A stretch of DNA of 64,000 bases from Pseudomonas monsensis (GCF_014268495.2 NZ_CP077087.1:3289501-3353500); one strand, 5' to 3'. Shown: positions 18,114 to 26,984, counted from the first letter of the stretch. Notes: generated by a model from the letters alone, not told the origin. Numbers and translations: made by a program.

Positions 18114-19853
18114 TTAAAGCTTCGGTAACTGGCCGATCCGGCCCATCATTTCCGTGACGATCTGCAGATCGAGCTGGAATTGATCGACGGTCTTGAATTC
18201 ACCGTCGGTGTGGCCGGTGTACTTGACCTCCGGGCGCGCCAGACCGAATTGCACGCCATTTGGCAACTCATGCACCGACGTCGCCCCAGCGGACGTGCCG
18301 AACTCGTGTTTCATACCGAGGTTTTCCGTCGAGACCGCCAGCAGCGCCTTGACCCATTCGCCCTCAGGGTTGCGATACATCGGTTCGGCAATCGAATAGT
18401 CGAAGGCGACGGCAACGTGATTCTTCTTGCTCCACGCTGCCAGTTTGTCGGCGATTTCAGCCTTGAGCTTCTCCGGCGATTTGCCCTTCGGAACGCGCAG
18501 GTTGACCGCGAGTTTGAAGGCGTTGTCGTCCATTGCGACGTAAGTCAGCGAAGTGGTCAGCGGCCCCATGAAGGAATCGGAGAAACCGACGCCCAGTGTG
18601 TTGCCGAGGTAATCCAGGCCCCAGTTGTCGGCGGCGTACCGCGCGGCATCGGTGATGTGGTTGTGCTTGAACGCGACTTTGCCATCAAGGCTATTGATGA
18701 AGACCAGCATCCGCGCCACCGGATTGACCCCGGATTCCGGCTCGGAGGAGTGGGCCGACACCCCGGTCACCGTCAGCAAGACATTGTTGCCGTCAACCTT
18801 GGCGTTCACCTGGAAATTGCCGCCATTGCGTTTGGCAAACTCGGTACCGGCCTTTTGCAGGCTGGCGGCCAGTGCGGCCGGTTTATCGCTGACAATCGTG
18901 GCGACGGATGCGGAAGGGATCTGGTTAGTCGCCAGACCGCCGGTCATCGAGATGATTTCCCCACCTTTGCCTTCACCTTTGCGCTTGGCAAATTCGGCCA
19001 TCACCGTGCCGTAGCCTTTCTCGGCAATCACCACCGGGTATCCGCCATCCAGCGCCAGGTTGTAGTTGGGCGTCGGGTTGCGCTCGAAATAGTACGGGAT
19101 CGCGTCGCCGGTGGTTTCTTCGGTGGTGTCCACCAGCAACTTGAAGTTGCGGGCCAGTGGCAGTTTTTCGTCCTTGATGACTTTCATCGCGTAGAGCGTG
19201 ACCACGATACCGTTCTTGTCATCCTCGGTGCCGCGACCATACATGCGGTCGCCGATCAGCGTGATCTTGAACGGATCGAGGCGGGTGCCATCCTTGAGCA
19301 CCCAGTTTTCCGGCGTTACCGGCACCACGTCGGCATGCGCGTGAATGCCGACGACTTCATCGCCAGCGCCGTTGAGCGAGATCTCATACACGCGGTTGTC
19401 GATGTTGCGGAAATTCAGATGGAAGGACTCTGCCAGGCTCTTGATCTTCTCGCCGATCTTGATGAATTCCGGGTTGTCGTGCTGGGCAACGCCGTCCTTG
19501 CGATAGGTCGGGATCTCCACCAGCTCACGCAGCGTCTCGGTGGCGGCTGCGCTGTATTTCACGCGGGCATAGAGGCCGAGCAGGCGATAGATTTCGTTCT
19601 GCTGCTCAGCCGTCAGCGTTTTGTTATCCAGAAAGGCGCCAATGGCCGGGCCAATGGCGGCAGTCCTGGCCAGATCGCTCTTGGCCAGGCTGGTCAGGAA
19701 CTGGCGGAAATCTGTAGTCGTTTCGGCGCTGTAGGCCTTGAGGATTTCAGCACTTTGCTGCGGAGTAATGTTGGCTTGGGCTGGAGCAGTGAAAGCCGCA
19801 AGCCCGGCCAGCATCAAGGTGGTGGCAGCCAGTTGTTTGAAAGGGAAATTCAT
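18114..19853 (-). CDS. Secreted M20-family dipeptidase
   Basis: 579 residues. The ATG at 19853 opens a clear signal peptide (FKQLAATTLMLAG...APAQA), so the enzyme is periplasmic or exported. The metallopeptidase core shows the M20 metal-binding pattern GIHAHADVVP, followed by GRGTEDDKNG and the catalytic Glu pair in TTEETTGD, all typical of the PepV/Sapep dipeptidase branch with two Zn or Mn ions. An inserted lid/dimerisation domain fits the length. It probably hydrolyses dipeptides for nutrition. It stands alone between mexE and an Anr box; in-frame codons to 19898 precede the signal and were not used. Confidence 0.88.
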   Translation of the reverse strand: MNFPFKQLAATTLMLAGLAAFTAPAQANITPQQSAEILKAYSAETTTDFRQFLTSLAKSDLARTAAIGPAIGAFLDNKTLTAEQQNEIYRLLGLYARVKYSAAATETLRELVEIPTYRKDGVAQHDNPEFIKIGEKIKSLAESFHLNFRNIDNRVYEISLNGAGDEVVGIHAHADVVPVTPENWVLKDGTRLDPFKITLIGDRMYGRGTEDDKNGIVVTLYAMKVIKDEKLPLARNFKLLVDTTEETTGDAIPYYFERNPTPNYNLALDGGYPVVIAEKGYGTVMAEFAKRKGEGKGGEIISMTGGLATNQIPSASVATIVSDKPAALAASLQKAGTEFAKRNGGNFQVNAKVDGNNVLLTVTGVSAHSSEPESGVNPVARMLVFINSLDGKVAFKHNHITDAARYAADNWGLDYLGNTLGVGFSDSFMGPLTTSLTYVAMDDNAFKLAVNLRVPKGKSPEKLKAEIADKLAAWSKKNHVAVAFDYSIAEPMYRNPEGEWVKALLAVSTENLGMKHEFGTSAGATSVHELPNGVQFGLARPEVKYTGHTDGEFKTVDQFQLDLQIVTEMMGRIGQLPKL

Positions 19854-20030
19854 ACGAAGGGCATTCCTTTGCAGGGCAGTAAAGGGAGAGTGTCTCAACG
19901 CTGCGACACATACACATACACTTACAAACTAACACCGTGCCAGAGCCTTGCGGGAGCCCTGAAACGGGATCTGTCGCACAGAAATGCAAAAGGGACGCAC
20001 AAATGAAAAAGCGAAGGCATCCACGGATTG

Positions 20031-20044
20031 TTGACCATTATCAA
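20031..20044 (+). promoter_or_regulatory. Anr/FNR-type box before the small gene at 20122
   Basis: TTGAC-CATT-ATCAA, nine of ten matches to the FNR/Anr consensus TTGAT-N4-ATCAA. Its right edge is 78 bases before the ATG at 20122, nearly the same distance as in the other boxes of this region. Confidence 0.75.
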
Positions 20045-20121
20045 CTTCCGGTCTGCAGTCCCGGCGCAAGCTCTGCCCAGTGCCGAGAATGCGGTCGACC
20101 TGCCGTTTGATCGAGGTTTCC

Positions 20122-20337
20122 ATGAACATCAGGATCACAGAAAGACAAGCACCCCATGGCTGGGTCGTGCATCTGGATGACTGGGACGTAAACTTCAAGC
20201 ATCTGGACGCGGCGCAAGACTTTGCGGGCCTGCTTCAGGCACGCATCGACGCGCCCCACGTCTGGCCCAACGCCTTCGGTCAGACGTCGCCCGCAGAGCC
20301 GGTTGTCACTCAGCGCTTGGGCGAGTGCGTTGAATGA
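20122..20337 (+). CDS. Small conserved-looking protein of unknown function, probably Anr-regulated
   Basis: 71 residues, soluble, rich in Trp and acidic residues (WVVHLDDWDVNF). I do not recognise the family. The ATG at 20122 has GAGG nearby, and the reading frame uses codons typical of neighbouring genes. An FNR-type box at 20031-20044 is placed like those before the usp and lipoprotein genes, which argues that the gene is real and induced at low oxygen. It is followed after 56 bases by the MgtC-like gene, which could share the promoter. Confidence 0.65.
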   Translation: MNIRITERQAPHGWVVHLDDWDVNFKHLDAAQDFAGLLQARIDAPHVWPNAFGQTSPAEPVVTQRLGECVE

Positions 20338-20393
20338 TCGCGCTGAGGTGACCGCAGGGCTGCGCTTAAAACCTCTGCCGGGTGCTACAGACC

Positions 20394-21635
20394 ATGAATG
20401 AACTCTTCGATCTCTCTGGTGCAGCGGCAGCGCTGGGGATCGGCCTGCTCATCGGTCTTGAGCGTGAGCGGCACAAAGGCACCGGCGCTACACGTGACAG
20501 CGCCGGATTGCGCACGTTCGCCATTACCGCGTTGCTGGGATATGTCTCGCTGCAGGTCGGCGCGGCTCTGCTGCTGGGGATCATGGCGACCTGCGTGACC
20601 TTGCTGATCACCGTCGCCTATTGGCGCAGCCTGAGCGACGACCCGGGGGTGACCAGCGAAATAGCCTTGCTTACGGTGTTGGTGCTCGGCGCGTTGTGTG
20701 GCACCGCACCCGCGCTGGCAATAGCCATTGGCGTGGTCATCGCGGGGTTGCTGGCCTATCGCGACAAGCTGCATCACTTTGCCAACAGCCAGTTGAGCGA
20801 AGTCGAGATGCGCGACGGCCTGGTTTTGCTGATCGCGGCGCTGGTGGTGCTGCCATTGGCACCAGACCGTTACATCGGCCCTTACGCGGCGATCAATCTG
20901 CGCACGATTTGTACCCTGACGGTTTTGCTGATGCTGGTGGGGGCGATCGGCCATGTCGCCGTGCGCACCTTGGGCACTCGCTATGGTTATGTGGTCAGCG
21001 CAATTGCCTCCGGATTCGCCTCCAGTACGGTGACGATTGCCACCATGGGCCAACGGGCAAGCCTTGAGCCGGCCAACATCAGGACCCTCGGCGCGGCCGC
21101 AATCTTCTCTAATCTTGCCACGGTGATTCAGGTCGGGCTGATCCTCGCCACCGTTGATCCCAGTCTACTGCGCAGCGTGTGGGCGCCGTTGTGTTGCGGG
21201 TTGCTAGCCACGGCGTTGTACGGCGTCTGCCTGATGTTTCCCGACCCGGGGAGGGGAGCGAGCAGCGAGCCGATCAAGTCCGCAGGGGCATTTAATCTCA
21301 AGCTCGCCTTGGTCGTGACACTGACCATGACCGGTATCACGCTGGTGTCGTCGGCGATGCTCAGCCACTTTGGCCAGGTGGGCGTGATGCTCACGGCGAC
21401 ATTGACCGGCTTCGCCGACGCGCATTCCGCCACGGCCTCTGTTGCCAGCCTGGCCAAGGCCGGGCTGTTGCCTTACGACGCGATCGCTGCGCCTGCGCTG
21501 ATCGCCGTCAGCAGTAACTCGGTGAGCAAATGCGTAGTGGCCTGGGTCAGCGGCGGCAAACGCTTTGCCGCTTATGTGATCCCCGGCCAGCTATTGCTGA
21601 CGCTGGCGATGTGGGCAGGCACCTTGTTGCTCTAA
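20394..21635 (+). CDS. MgtC/SapB and DUF4010 family membrane protein
   Basis: 413-residue polytopic membrane protein with about 12 hydrophobic segments. The N-terminal ~130 residues carry the MgtC/SapB signature (LGIGLLIGLERERHKG...GLRTFAITALLG); the rest matches the DUF4010 domain (GFASSTVTIATMG, GFADAHSATAS, SNSVSKCVVAW). The family is linked to magnesium limitation or acid survival in some bacteria, but the transport role of the DUF4010 fusion is unproven. ATG at 20394; an in-frame GTG lies four codons upstream. The stop is 135 bases before the first usp gene. Confidence 0.8.
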   Translation: MNELFDLSGAAAALGIGLLIGLERERHKGTGATRDSAGLRTFAITALLGYVSLQVGAALLLGIMATCVTLLITVAYWRSLSDDPGVTSEIALLTVLVLGALCGTAPALAIAIGVVIAGLLAYRDKLHHFANSQLSEVEMRDGLVLLIAALVVLPLAPDRYIGPYAAINLRTICTLTVLLMLVGAIGHVAVRTLGTRYGYVVSAIASGFASSTVTIATMGQRASLEPANIRTLGAAAIFSNLATVIQVGLILATVDPSLLRSVWAPLCCGLLATALYGVCLMFPDPGRGASSEPIKSAGAFNLKLALVVTLTMTGITLVSSAMLSHFGQVGVMLTATLTGFADAHSATASVASLAKAGLLPYDAIAAPALIAVSSNSVSKCVVAWVSGGKRFAAYVIPGQLLLTLAMWAGTLLL

Positions 21636-21686
21636 TTGATCGAAGTGGTCTTTTGCTCGGGTGATGCCCACCGATCCGTGCAGTTG

Positions 21687-21700
21687 CTGACAAAGATCAA
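21687..21700 (+). promoter_or_regulatory. Weaker Anr/FNR-type box before usp at 21771
   Basis: CTGAC-AAAG-ATCAA: the right half-site is perfect and the left has three of five. The edge is 71 bases before the usp ATG, the same spacing as the perfect box of the second usp gene, which is the main support. Confidence 0.5.
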
Positions 21701-21770
21701 TTTGCCAGCGGCCGTAGCGTTCACGCTGAAGGTCTGTTTCCTTCTCGCTGGCCACGTGCCGAGGTATCCC

Positions 21771-22694
21771 ATGTCGCAAACTCAGCGTTTACTGTTGATT
21801 GCTCCGCCCGCCATGGAACGCACGCCGGCGTTCGAGCGCGCCGCCGCGCTGGCGCTGGCCATGCAAGTGCCGCTGCACATCGTGGCCTTCGATTATGTGC
21901 AAGCGCTGGCAGTGGCCGGGCTGTTTGCTCCTGAGCAAATCCGCCTGGCCCGCGATGGTTATCTGCGCACTCATCGGCAGTGGCTCATAGAACAGGCGTC
22001 GTTGCTGGCAAGGCATCACATCACGGTCACCACCGAAGTGGTCTGGGTTCAGGATCCCTTTGCCGAGATCCTGCAGTTCATCAACGAGATGCCGGTGATA
22101 TTGATCATCAAGGATGCCCGGCACGAATCCGCGCTGGAGCGGGTGTTCTACACACCGCTGGATTGGCAATTGTTGCGCGATTGCCCCGTGCCAGTGCACC
22201 TGGTGACCAGTGACACCCATCCACGCCCGCGCAATGTACTGGCCATCGTCGATGTCTTGCGTAGCGAAGAACAGGATTGCCTGTTCAATGATCAGATTAT
22301 TGATGCAGCCACCCGGCTGGCTGAGCAATGTGATGCCAGCCTCGAACTGTTGCATGTGTATGACTGGGCGGCGGTTTACGCCACGGACATCGGGTTCGGC
22401 GCCTTGCCGTTGGCTACCGGGATCTATGAGGCGCTGGGCAGCGCGCAGCATGAAGCGTTTGCGGCCTTGGCCGAACGTCACGGCGTACCGGACGCGTGCC
22501 GGCATTTCATCGAGGGTGCGCCGGTGCCGAGTATCTGCGGGTTCGCCCTCGAGCATCAGGTTGACGTGATTGTCATGGGAACGGTGCAGCACCACGGTTT
22601 GAGCAAATTGCTCGGCACCACCGCCGAACAGTTGCTGCATCGAGCACCGTGCAGTGTGTTGGCCATCAAGCCGCAGCAAACCCTACAGTCCTGA
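21771..22694 (+). CDS. Tandem-domain universal stress protein
   Basis: 307 residues made of two Usp domains (about 1-145 and 150-300), the UspE-like layout. The second domain ends with MGTVQHHGLSKLLGTTAEQLLHRAPCSVLAIKP, close to the ATP-binding G-2x-G-9x-G-S/T signature of the family. Usp proteins of this kind support survival of pseudomonads under anaerobic energy stress. ATG at 21771 with GAGG upstream. It resembles the protein at 27062 more than that at 22994 (shared IVAFDYVQALAVAGLF), so these two look like a duplication. Confidence 0.88.
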   Translation: MSQTQRLLLIAPPAMERTPAFERAAALALAMQVPLHIVAFDYVQALAVAGLFAPEQIRLARDGYLRTHRQWLIEQASLLARHHITVTTEVVWVQDPFAEILQFINEMPVILIIKDARHESALERVFYTPLDWQLLRDCPVPVHLVTSDTHPRPRNVLAIVDVLRSEEQDCLFNDQIIDAATRLAEQCDASLELLHVYDWAAVYATDIGFGALPLATGIYEALGSAQHEAFAALAERHGVPDACRHFIEGAPVPSICGFALEHQVDVIVMGTVQHHGLSKLLGTTAEQLLHRAPCSVLAIKPQQTLQS

Positions 22695-22908
22695 AACGAG
22701 ATCGCTCCAAGTATTACGGCGATGAATGCCGTGCGCTGTTTATTGTCAGTGGCCATCAACTGGTCGGGCAGGGCGAGAATGCGCATGTGCCTGGATTCGC
22801 GGGGCACGCGCTTGATGAAGTTGTATTCGCGCTGACAGATCCTTTTCTGTGAGAGGGCGGATCAATTGGCGGTCGTCCTTTTCCATGGTGTTCTTCATTG
22901 GCAACGGT

Positions 22909-22922
22909 TTGATGTAAATCAA
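22909..22922 (+). promoter_or_regulatory. Perfect Anr/FNR box before usp at 22994
   Basis: TTGAT-GTAA-ATCAA, all ten consensus positions, with its edge 71 bases before the usp ATG, consistent with a class II activated promoter centred near -41 if the transcript starts about 30 bases before the gene. Confidence 0.85.
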
Positions 22923-22993
22923 CGTCAGGCAGGGAGGCAGGCGCAGTCTTGAACCTACCGGCCCAAAGCGCCGGTGCCGAGCCGAGGTGTGTA

Positions 22994-23905
22994 ATGGGTC
23001 AATATCAACGTCTGTTGCTGGTCGCTGACCAGACGCTGCATCAATCTCCGGCGATGCTCCGTGCTATCGCGCTGGCCAAGGTGAACGGAGCGGCGCTGGA
23101 TGTGCGGGCCTTCGTCGAGCCGGTACCGTTTACGCACTTATGGGAGGACAAAATCGATGGGGCGGATGCACAGCGCTATCAGCACCGCTATCGTCGCTGG
23201 GTAGCCGAGGAGCTCGAGCAACTCAACGCCCATGGACTGAATGTGACGGTGGACGTGATCTTCACCAGTCATCCGCTGCTGGAAATCCTGAAAGCCGTCA
23301 AGGCACTGAAGTCCGAACTAGTGATCAAGGATGTGACGCTGGAACCGGCGCTCAAACGCGTCTTCATCACGCCGCTCGATTGTCACTTGCTGCGTGAGTG
23401 CCCGGTTCCCTTGCACTTGGTCAATCACATCCGGTACGCATTGCCGCATCGCGTGGTAGCCGCGGTGGATCCGTTTGATCCGGCCACACACATCAGCGGT
23501 TTGAACGACACGATCATCCAGACCGCGAATGCGCTGGCATTGCAATGCGACGTCCCGCTGCACCTGTTGTATGCCTACGACTTGTCAGCAGCGTTCAATG
23601 GCGATGCGCCGATGGTCACTGGCGGCTGGAGTGGCGATTTTGCCAGCGAGTTACGCGAATCCCTGCATCTTGCCTTCGTCACGCTGGCAGAGCGGTATGG
23701 CGTGCCGCCAGAGCGCCGGCACTTCGTCATGGGCCATCCGGTGCAGGTGATCAGTGAGTTTGTCGAAGAGTATCTGGCCGACGTGGTGGTCATGGGGACG
23801 GTGCATCGGGTGGGCGTCGATCGCTTGATCGGCAGCACCACCGAACGCGCCTTGTATTCGGTGCCGGGGAGCATTCTGGCAGTCAGGCACGTGGTCACGG
23901 TGTGA
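22994..23905 (+). CDS. Tandem-domain universal stress protein
   Basis: 303 residues, two Usp domains. It opens MGQYQRLLLVADQT and closes with MGTVHRVGVDRLIGSTTERALYSVPGSILAV, where the G-2x-G-type nucleotide motif is visible. It is more divergent than the other two Usp proteins of the cluster, with no DYVQALAV block. ATG at 22994 with GAGG six bases upstream; a longer frame to 22949 lacks a ribosome site. A perfect Anr box lies upstream. The last 11 bases overlap the end of the convergent alcohol dehydrogenase gene. Confidence 0.87.
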   Translation: MGQYQRLLLVADQTLHQSPAMLRAIALAKVNGAALDVRAFVEPVPFTHLWEDKIDGADAQRYQHRYRRWVAEELEQLNAHGLNVTVDVIFTSHPLLEILKAVKALKSELVIKDVTLEPALKRVFITPLDCHLLRECPVPLHLVNHIRYALPHRVVAAVDPFDPATHISGLNDTIIQTANALALQCDVPLHLLYAYDLSAAFNGDAPMVTGGWSGDFASELRESLHLAFVTLAERYGVPPERRHFVMGHPVQVISEFVEEYLADVVVMGTVHRVGVDRLIGSTTERALYSVPGSILAVRHVVTV

Positions 23906-24878
23906 GCACAATCGCCCCGTTGAATTGCCCCGCTCGTAAAAATGCCAAGGCCTGGTTGGCGTCCTCCAAAGCAAACCGGGTGACGTCACAGTGCACGGGC
24001 GTGTGTTGAAGCTCCTGGAAAAACGCAATACCGTCTTCGCGGGTCAGGTTGGCCACCGAGCGGACACTGCGCTCACCCCATAACAAACGATACGGGAACG
24101 TCGGGATGTCGCTCATGTGAATCCCGGCACACACCACGCAGCCGCCCTTGTCCGTCACCGCCAGCGCCGCCGGCACCAGTGCGCCCACCGGCGCAAAGAT
24201 CAGGCTGGCATCGAGCAGGTGTGGTGGCGGCTGATCGGATGGTCCGGCCCATTCTGCGCCCAGGGAGCGGGCATAGGCTTGTCCGATGTCGTCCTCGGGA
24301 CGGGTAAACGCGTAGACCTTCTGGCCGCGTCCGAGCGCCACCTGAATCGCCAGGTGTGCCGCAGCGCCGAACCCGTAAAGTCCCAGATGCTTCGCGCCAC
24401 GAGCCATTTGCAGCGCACGAAAGCCGATCAGTCCGGCACACAGCAGGGGCGCAGCTTGCTGGTCTGAGAGCGTCTCGGGAAGGGCAAAGCAAAAACGCGG
24501 ATCGGCAACCGTGTATTCCGCGTAGCCGCCGTCCAGCTGACAACCGGTGAACCGCGCCTGATCGCACAGGTTCTCCCGGCCCGAACGACAGAACCCGCAC
24601 TCGCCGCATGTCCAGCCCAGCCAGGGCACGCCGACCCGTCGGCCGATCCAGTCAGGCCTTACATCCTGGCCCACCGCCGTGACCTCACCGACTATTTCGT
24701 GGCCCGGCACCCGTGGGAATACGGCTTGCGGTAACTCACCGTCGAGCAAGTGCAGGTCGGTGCGACAGACGCCGCAGGCCAGCACTTTGAGCAGGATCTG
24801 ATCGGAGGCGGGTATCGGGACAGGTCGCTCTTCGCGTTGCAAGGGTTGGCCGGGGGCGTGCAGCACCATGGCGCGCAT
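23895..24878 (-). CDS. Zinc-dependent alcohol dehydrogenase, AdhA-like
   Basis: 327-residue medium-chain dehydrogenase. Catalytic zinc ligands are seen in ACGVCRTDLH and PGHEIVGEV, and the four-Cys structural zinc loop in CGECGFCRSGRENLC. The Rossmann segment LGLYGFGAAAHLAIQVA is degenerate at the usual GxGxxG but reads GFGAAA. The protein resembles the AdhA branch that in P. aeruginosa is induced by Anr and oxidises ethanol or works in fermentation. ATG at 24878 has GGAGG seven bases upstream. It follows the FNR-type regulator gene by 24 bases, so the two are probably one operon. Confidence 0.87.
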   Translation of the reverse strand: MRAMVLHAPGQPLQREERPVPIPASDQILLKVLACGVCRTDLHLLDGELPQAVFPRVPGHEIVGEVTAVGQDVRPDWIGRRVGVPWLGWTCGECGFCRSGRENLCDQARFTGCQLDGGYAEYTVADPRFCFALPETLSDQQAAPLLCAGLIGFRALQMARGAKHLGLYGFGAAAHLAIQVALGRGQKVYAFTRPEDDIGQAYARSLGAEWAGPSDQPPPHLLDASLIFAPVGALVPAALAVTDKGGCVVCAGIHMSDIPTFPYRLLWGERSVRSVANLTREDGIAFFQELQHTPVHCDVTRFALEDANQALAFLRAGQFNGAIVLTP

Positions 24879-24902
24879 GATCAACCTCCGTTGCAGACGG
24901 GG

Positions 24903-25709
24903 TCAGTGAGTCTGGCGATTACAGCCGGACACCATCTGCTTGAGGCCGTCCAGGTTTTGGATTTTCACGTTGCGCCCGGCGATCTCCACCAGCCCCTGGT
25001 CGCGCAAGTGGGCGATGCCACGACAGATTGTCTCCAGACGCAGCCCAAGGTAGGAGCCGATTTCTTCGCGGCGCATTTTCAGCACGAACTCTTTGGAGGA
25101 ATAGCCACGAGAGCTCAGGCGTTGCGAGAGGTTGAGCAGGAATGCCGCCAGGCGCTCATCGGAGTTCATGTTACCCATCAGCATCAACATGCTGTGGTCG
25201 CGGACGATTTCCCGGCTCAGCAGTTTATTGAGGTTGTGTTGCAGGGAAGGGAGGCTCTGCGCCAGTTTTTCCAGCTGCGCGAAGTGGATCGGGCAGACTT
25301 CGCTGTCTTCCAGGGCGTATGCAGTGCATGCATGCTCATCGGCACTGATGGCGTCCAGACCGAGCATTTCGCCAGGGATGTGAAAACCGGTCACTTGCTC
25401 GCGGCCATCGACGGACAACACGCTGGTCTTGAAGGAGCCTACGCGCACGGCGTACAGCGAGCGCAACGGGTCCCCGGCACGGTACAGGGCGGCGCCTTTC
25501 CTGACCTTTAAACGCTGGACAATCAGGGTGTCGAGCCGCTCGACCTCCGCCCCGTCCAGGCCGATCGGCAGACACAACTCAAGTACGCTGCAGTTGGAGC
25601 ACGCTGCCTTGAGACATAACGCCGGCGGGGGAGATGTTTCGTGCATGAGGAAGACGCCACGAGGGGGTGTGGTAAGCATAGGTCTCTTAGCTTCGCACGT
25701 GCTTTTCAT
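24903..25709 (-). CDS. FNR/Anr-family transcription regulator with Fe-S cluster cysteines
   Basis: 268 residues: an N-terminal extension, a cyclic-nucleotide-binding-like beta barrel and a C-terminal helix-turn-helix. The cysteines Cys37, Cys40 and Cys46 have FNR spacing (C-x2-C-x5-C), and Cys139 in LEDSEVCPI matches the fourth cluster ligand, so an oxygen-labile 4Fe-4S cluster is expected. The recognition helix reads ETICRGIAHL where FNR has ETVSR: Glu and Arg are kept but the base-contacting Ser is Cys. It is a paralogue rather than the housekeeping Anr. ATG at 25709 has GGAAGG upstream. An FNR-type box at 25808-25821 suggests autoregulation or control by Anr. Confidence 0.87.
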   Translation of the reverse strand: MKSTCEAKRPMLTTPPRGVFLMHETSPPPALCLKAACSNCSVLELCLPIGLDGAEVERLDTLIVQRLKVRKGAALYRAGDPLRSLYAVRVGSFKTSVLSVDGREQVTGFHIPGEMLGLDAISADEHACTAYALEDSEVCPIHFAQLEKLAQSLPSLQHNLNKLLSREIVRDHSMLMLMGNMNSDERLAAFLLNLSQRLSSRGYSSKEFVLKMRREEIGSYLGLRLETICRGIAHLRDQGLVEIAGRNVKIQNLDGLKQMVSGCNRQTH

Positions 25710-25807
25710 TTGGCCTTCCACCGTGATTACGGACGAACGGGACCACCCGGTTTCAGGGGGGCGTGGGCAACTTCGTCTCTATTGAGCTTGAGGACTGGTC
25801 GCAAGGT

Positions 25808-25821
25808 TTGATGTAAATCAG
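25808..25821 (-). promoter_or_regulatory. Anr/FNR-type box upstream of the FNR-family gene
   Basis: TTGAT-GTAA-ATCAG, nine of ten positions. It is 98 bases from the ATG at 25709 on the minus strand and lies beyond the stop of the channel gene, so the regulator-adh operon is the likely target. Confidence 0.72.
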
Positions 25822-25841
25822 GTCTTGTGCGTATTGAACGG

Positions 25842-26267
25842 CTATTTGCTCTTCCAGTATTTTTGCATTTCGAGGAACAGGAATGACGCGGTCCAGGTGA
25901 TCAGCACCAGTCCCGTCAAGGCCTCCAGGCCAGTGAGATACTTGAGATCGCCGACCGGGGAGATGTCACCAAAACCAATGGTGGTGTAGGTAGTGAAGGA
26001 GAAATAAACGCAATCCATGTAAGAACCGTCGAAACTGCCCGTCAGGCGCCCCCATTCCCCGGAGCGCGACATCAGAAAGTAAACCACGGCGAAGCACCAG
26101 ACCTCGATGGCATGGGCCAGCAGCCCGCCAAACACCCCGGCAACGATGCGAAAACGGCTCCAGTTTTTCAATTTCGGCAGCCAGTCGTTCAGGCGTAACA
26201 AACACTCGTAATGAATCAACACGGCAGCGATTACCACCAGGGTGTTGATCAAAGTGACGACCAGCAT
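25842..26267 (-). CDS. Two-helix potassium-channel-like protein
   Basis: 141 residues with an N-terminal helix (about 3-20), a second near 45-65, a pore loop carrying the potassium selectivity filter TTIGFGD and a closing helix (~105-132). This is the Ion_trans_2 pore module without an attached RCK/TrkA-N domain, so gating is unknown. A short frameshifted BON gene lies immediately upstream on the same strand, and an FNR-type box lies 84 bases before that, so the channel may be part of the oxygen-limitation regulon; that is inference. Confidence 0.82.
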   Translation of the reverse strand: MLVVTLINTLVVIAAVLIHYECLLRLNDWLPKLKNWSRFRIVAGVFGGLLAHAIEVWCFAVVYFLMSRSGEWGRLTGSFDGSYMDCVYFSFTTYTTIGFGDISPVGDLKYLTGLEALTGLVLITWTASFLFLEMQKYWKSK

Positions 26268-26282
26268 CGTGACTCTCCAGCA

Positions 26283-26527
26283 TCAAGTGGTAATCGAAGC
26301 CGGGGTGCTCGGAGAATTGAATTCACGCCAGCACAAATGATCTTCGACTCTCGTCACGCCTCGCACTGACCAAACCGCTGGTTCAGCGTTCTGGCGCTCA
26401 CGCCACAGGTGGCCCCGGCCTTCGAGCGTGACCACGTTCTCCACACTGACTCCGATGTCGGCGGCGTTGATGTCTGGCTGAATCCGAGCTCTTCCAAAAT
26501 GCTTTTGCGCAGATTCAAATCGCTCAT
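26283..26527 (-). pseudogene. Frameshifted BON-domain protein
   Basis: From the ATG at 26527 the minus strand encodes MSDLNLRKSILEELGF, then shifts frame and continues as DINAADIGVSVENVVTLEG and WRERQNAEPAVWSVRGVTRVEDH to a stop at 26283. Together these are a BON domain (OsmY/phospholipid-binding fold). Inserting a single C after GGATTC would give GF-QP-DINAADIG, restoring the frame, so one base has been lost. The glycine expected in VENGVV is also absent. Not recorded as intact; a sequencing error is the alternative. Confidence 0.68.
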
Positions 26528-26610
26528 GACGGCGCTCTCTCTTCTGAAAGGTTGTTCATGTTCGGCGAATGCCGGTCAGTCTTTTTCTACGCCTGAGCGG
26601 CGGAGCTTCA

Positions 26611-26624
26611 TTGAGATAGATCAA
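26611..26624. promoter_or_regulatory. Anr/FNR-type box
   Basis: TTGAG-ATAG-ATCAA, nine of ten. It is 84 bases from the BON start on the minus strand and 127 from the lipoprotein start on the plus strand; the distance favours the BON-channel direction. Confidence 0.6.
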
Positions 26625-26665
26625 CAACGCCCGTTTGCACGGCCATCCACCGATGCCGTCATTAG

Positions 26666-26679
26666 TTGACAAAAATCAG
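26666..26679 (+). promoter_or_regulatory. Anr/FNR-type box before the lipoprotein gene
   Basis: TTGAC-AAAA-ATCAG, eight of ten. Its edge is 72 bases before the ATG at 26751, matching the spacing of the usp boxes. Confidence 0.6.
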
Positions 26680-26750
26680 AGTCGGTAGCGGACATCGCCA
26701 GATACTCAGACTATCGACTTAGCAATGTCGCAACCAATCAAGGGGAAACC

Positions 26751-26984
26751 ATGAACATGCGCTTGTCCATCATCGTGCTGAGTATCCTGTTGGCTACAAC
26801 CACCGGATGCAGTAACCGCCATGCTCAGGAAACCGATGCACGACTTGAGTCTGCCGAAGACAATGCGGCAACGGCACGTTTGCGGGCCGATGAAGCGATA
26901 TTGAAGGCTGAACAGGCACAGCGTACAGCCGATGACGCCAATGAGCGCGCCAAGCGGATGGCTGAAAAGGCAGCGCGTAAATAG
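26751..26984 (+). CDS. Alanine-zipper outer-membrane lipoprotein (OprI/Lpp-like)
   Basis: 77 residues. The signal peptide ends in a lipobox TTTGCSNRH (mature Cys at residue 20), followed by a single heptad-type helix rich in Ala, Glu and Arg (ESAEDNAATARLRADEA...). This is the OprI/Lpp alanine-zipper layout; the C-terminal MAEKAARK ends in Lys, as in the peptidoglycan-linked family. ATG with AGGGG upstream. It is a shorter-coiled paralogue of OprI placed inside the Anr-type cluster, with a box 72 bases upstream, and is probably co-transcribed with the usp gene 77 bases downstream. Confidence 0.82.
   Translation: MNMRLSIIVLSILLATTTGCSNRHAQETDARLESAEDNAATARLRADEAILKAEQAQRTADDANERAKRMAEKAARK

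Noticed and set aside
26409..26669. Plus-strand frame of 86 codons
   Set aside because: It is antisense to the BON pseudogene and also covers an FNR-type box.
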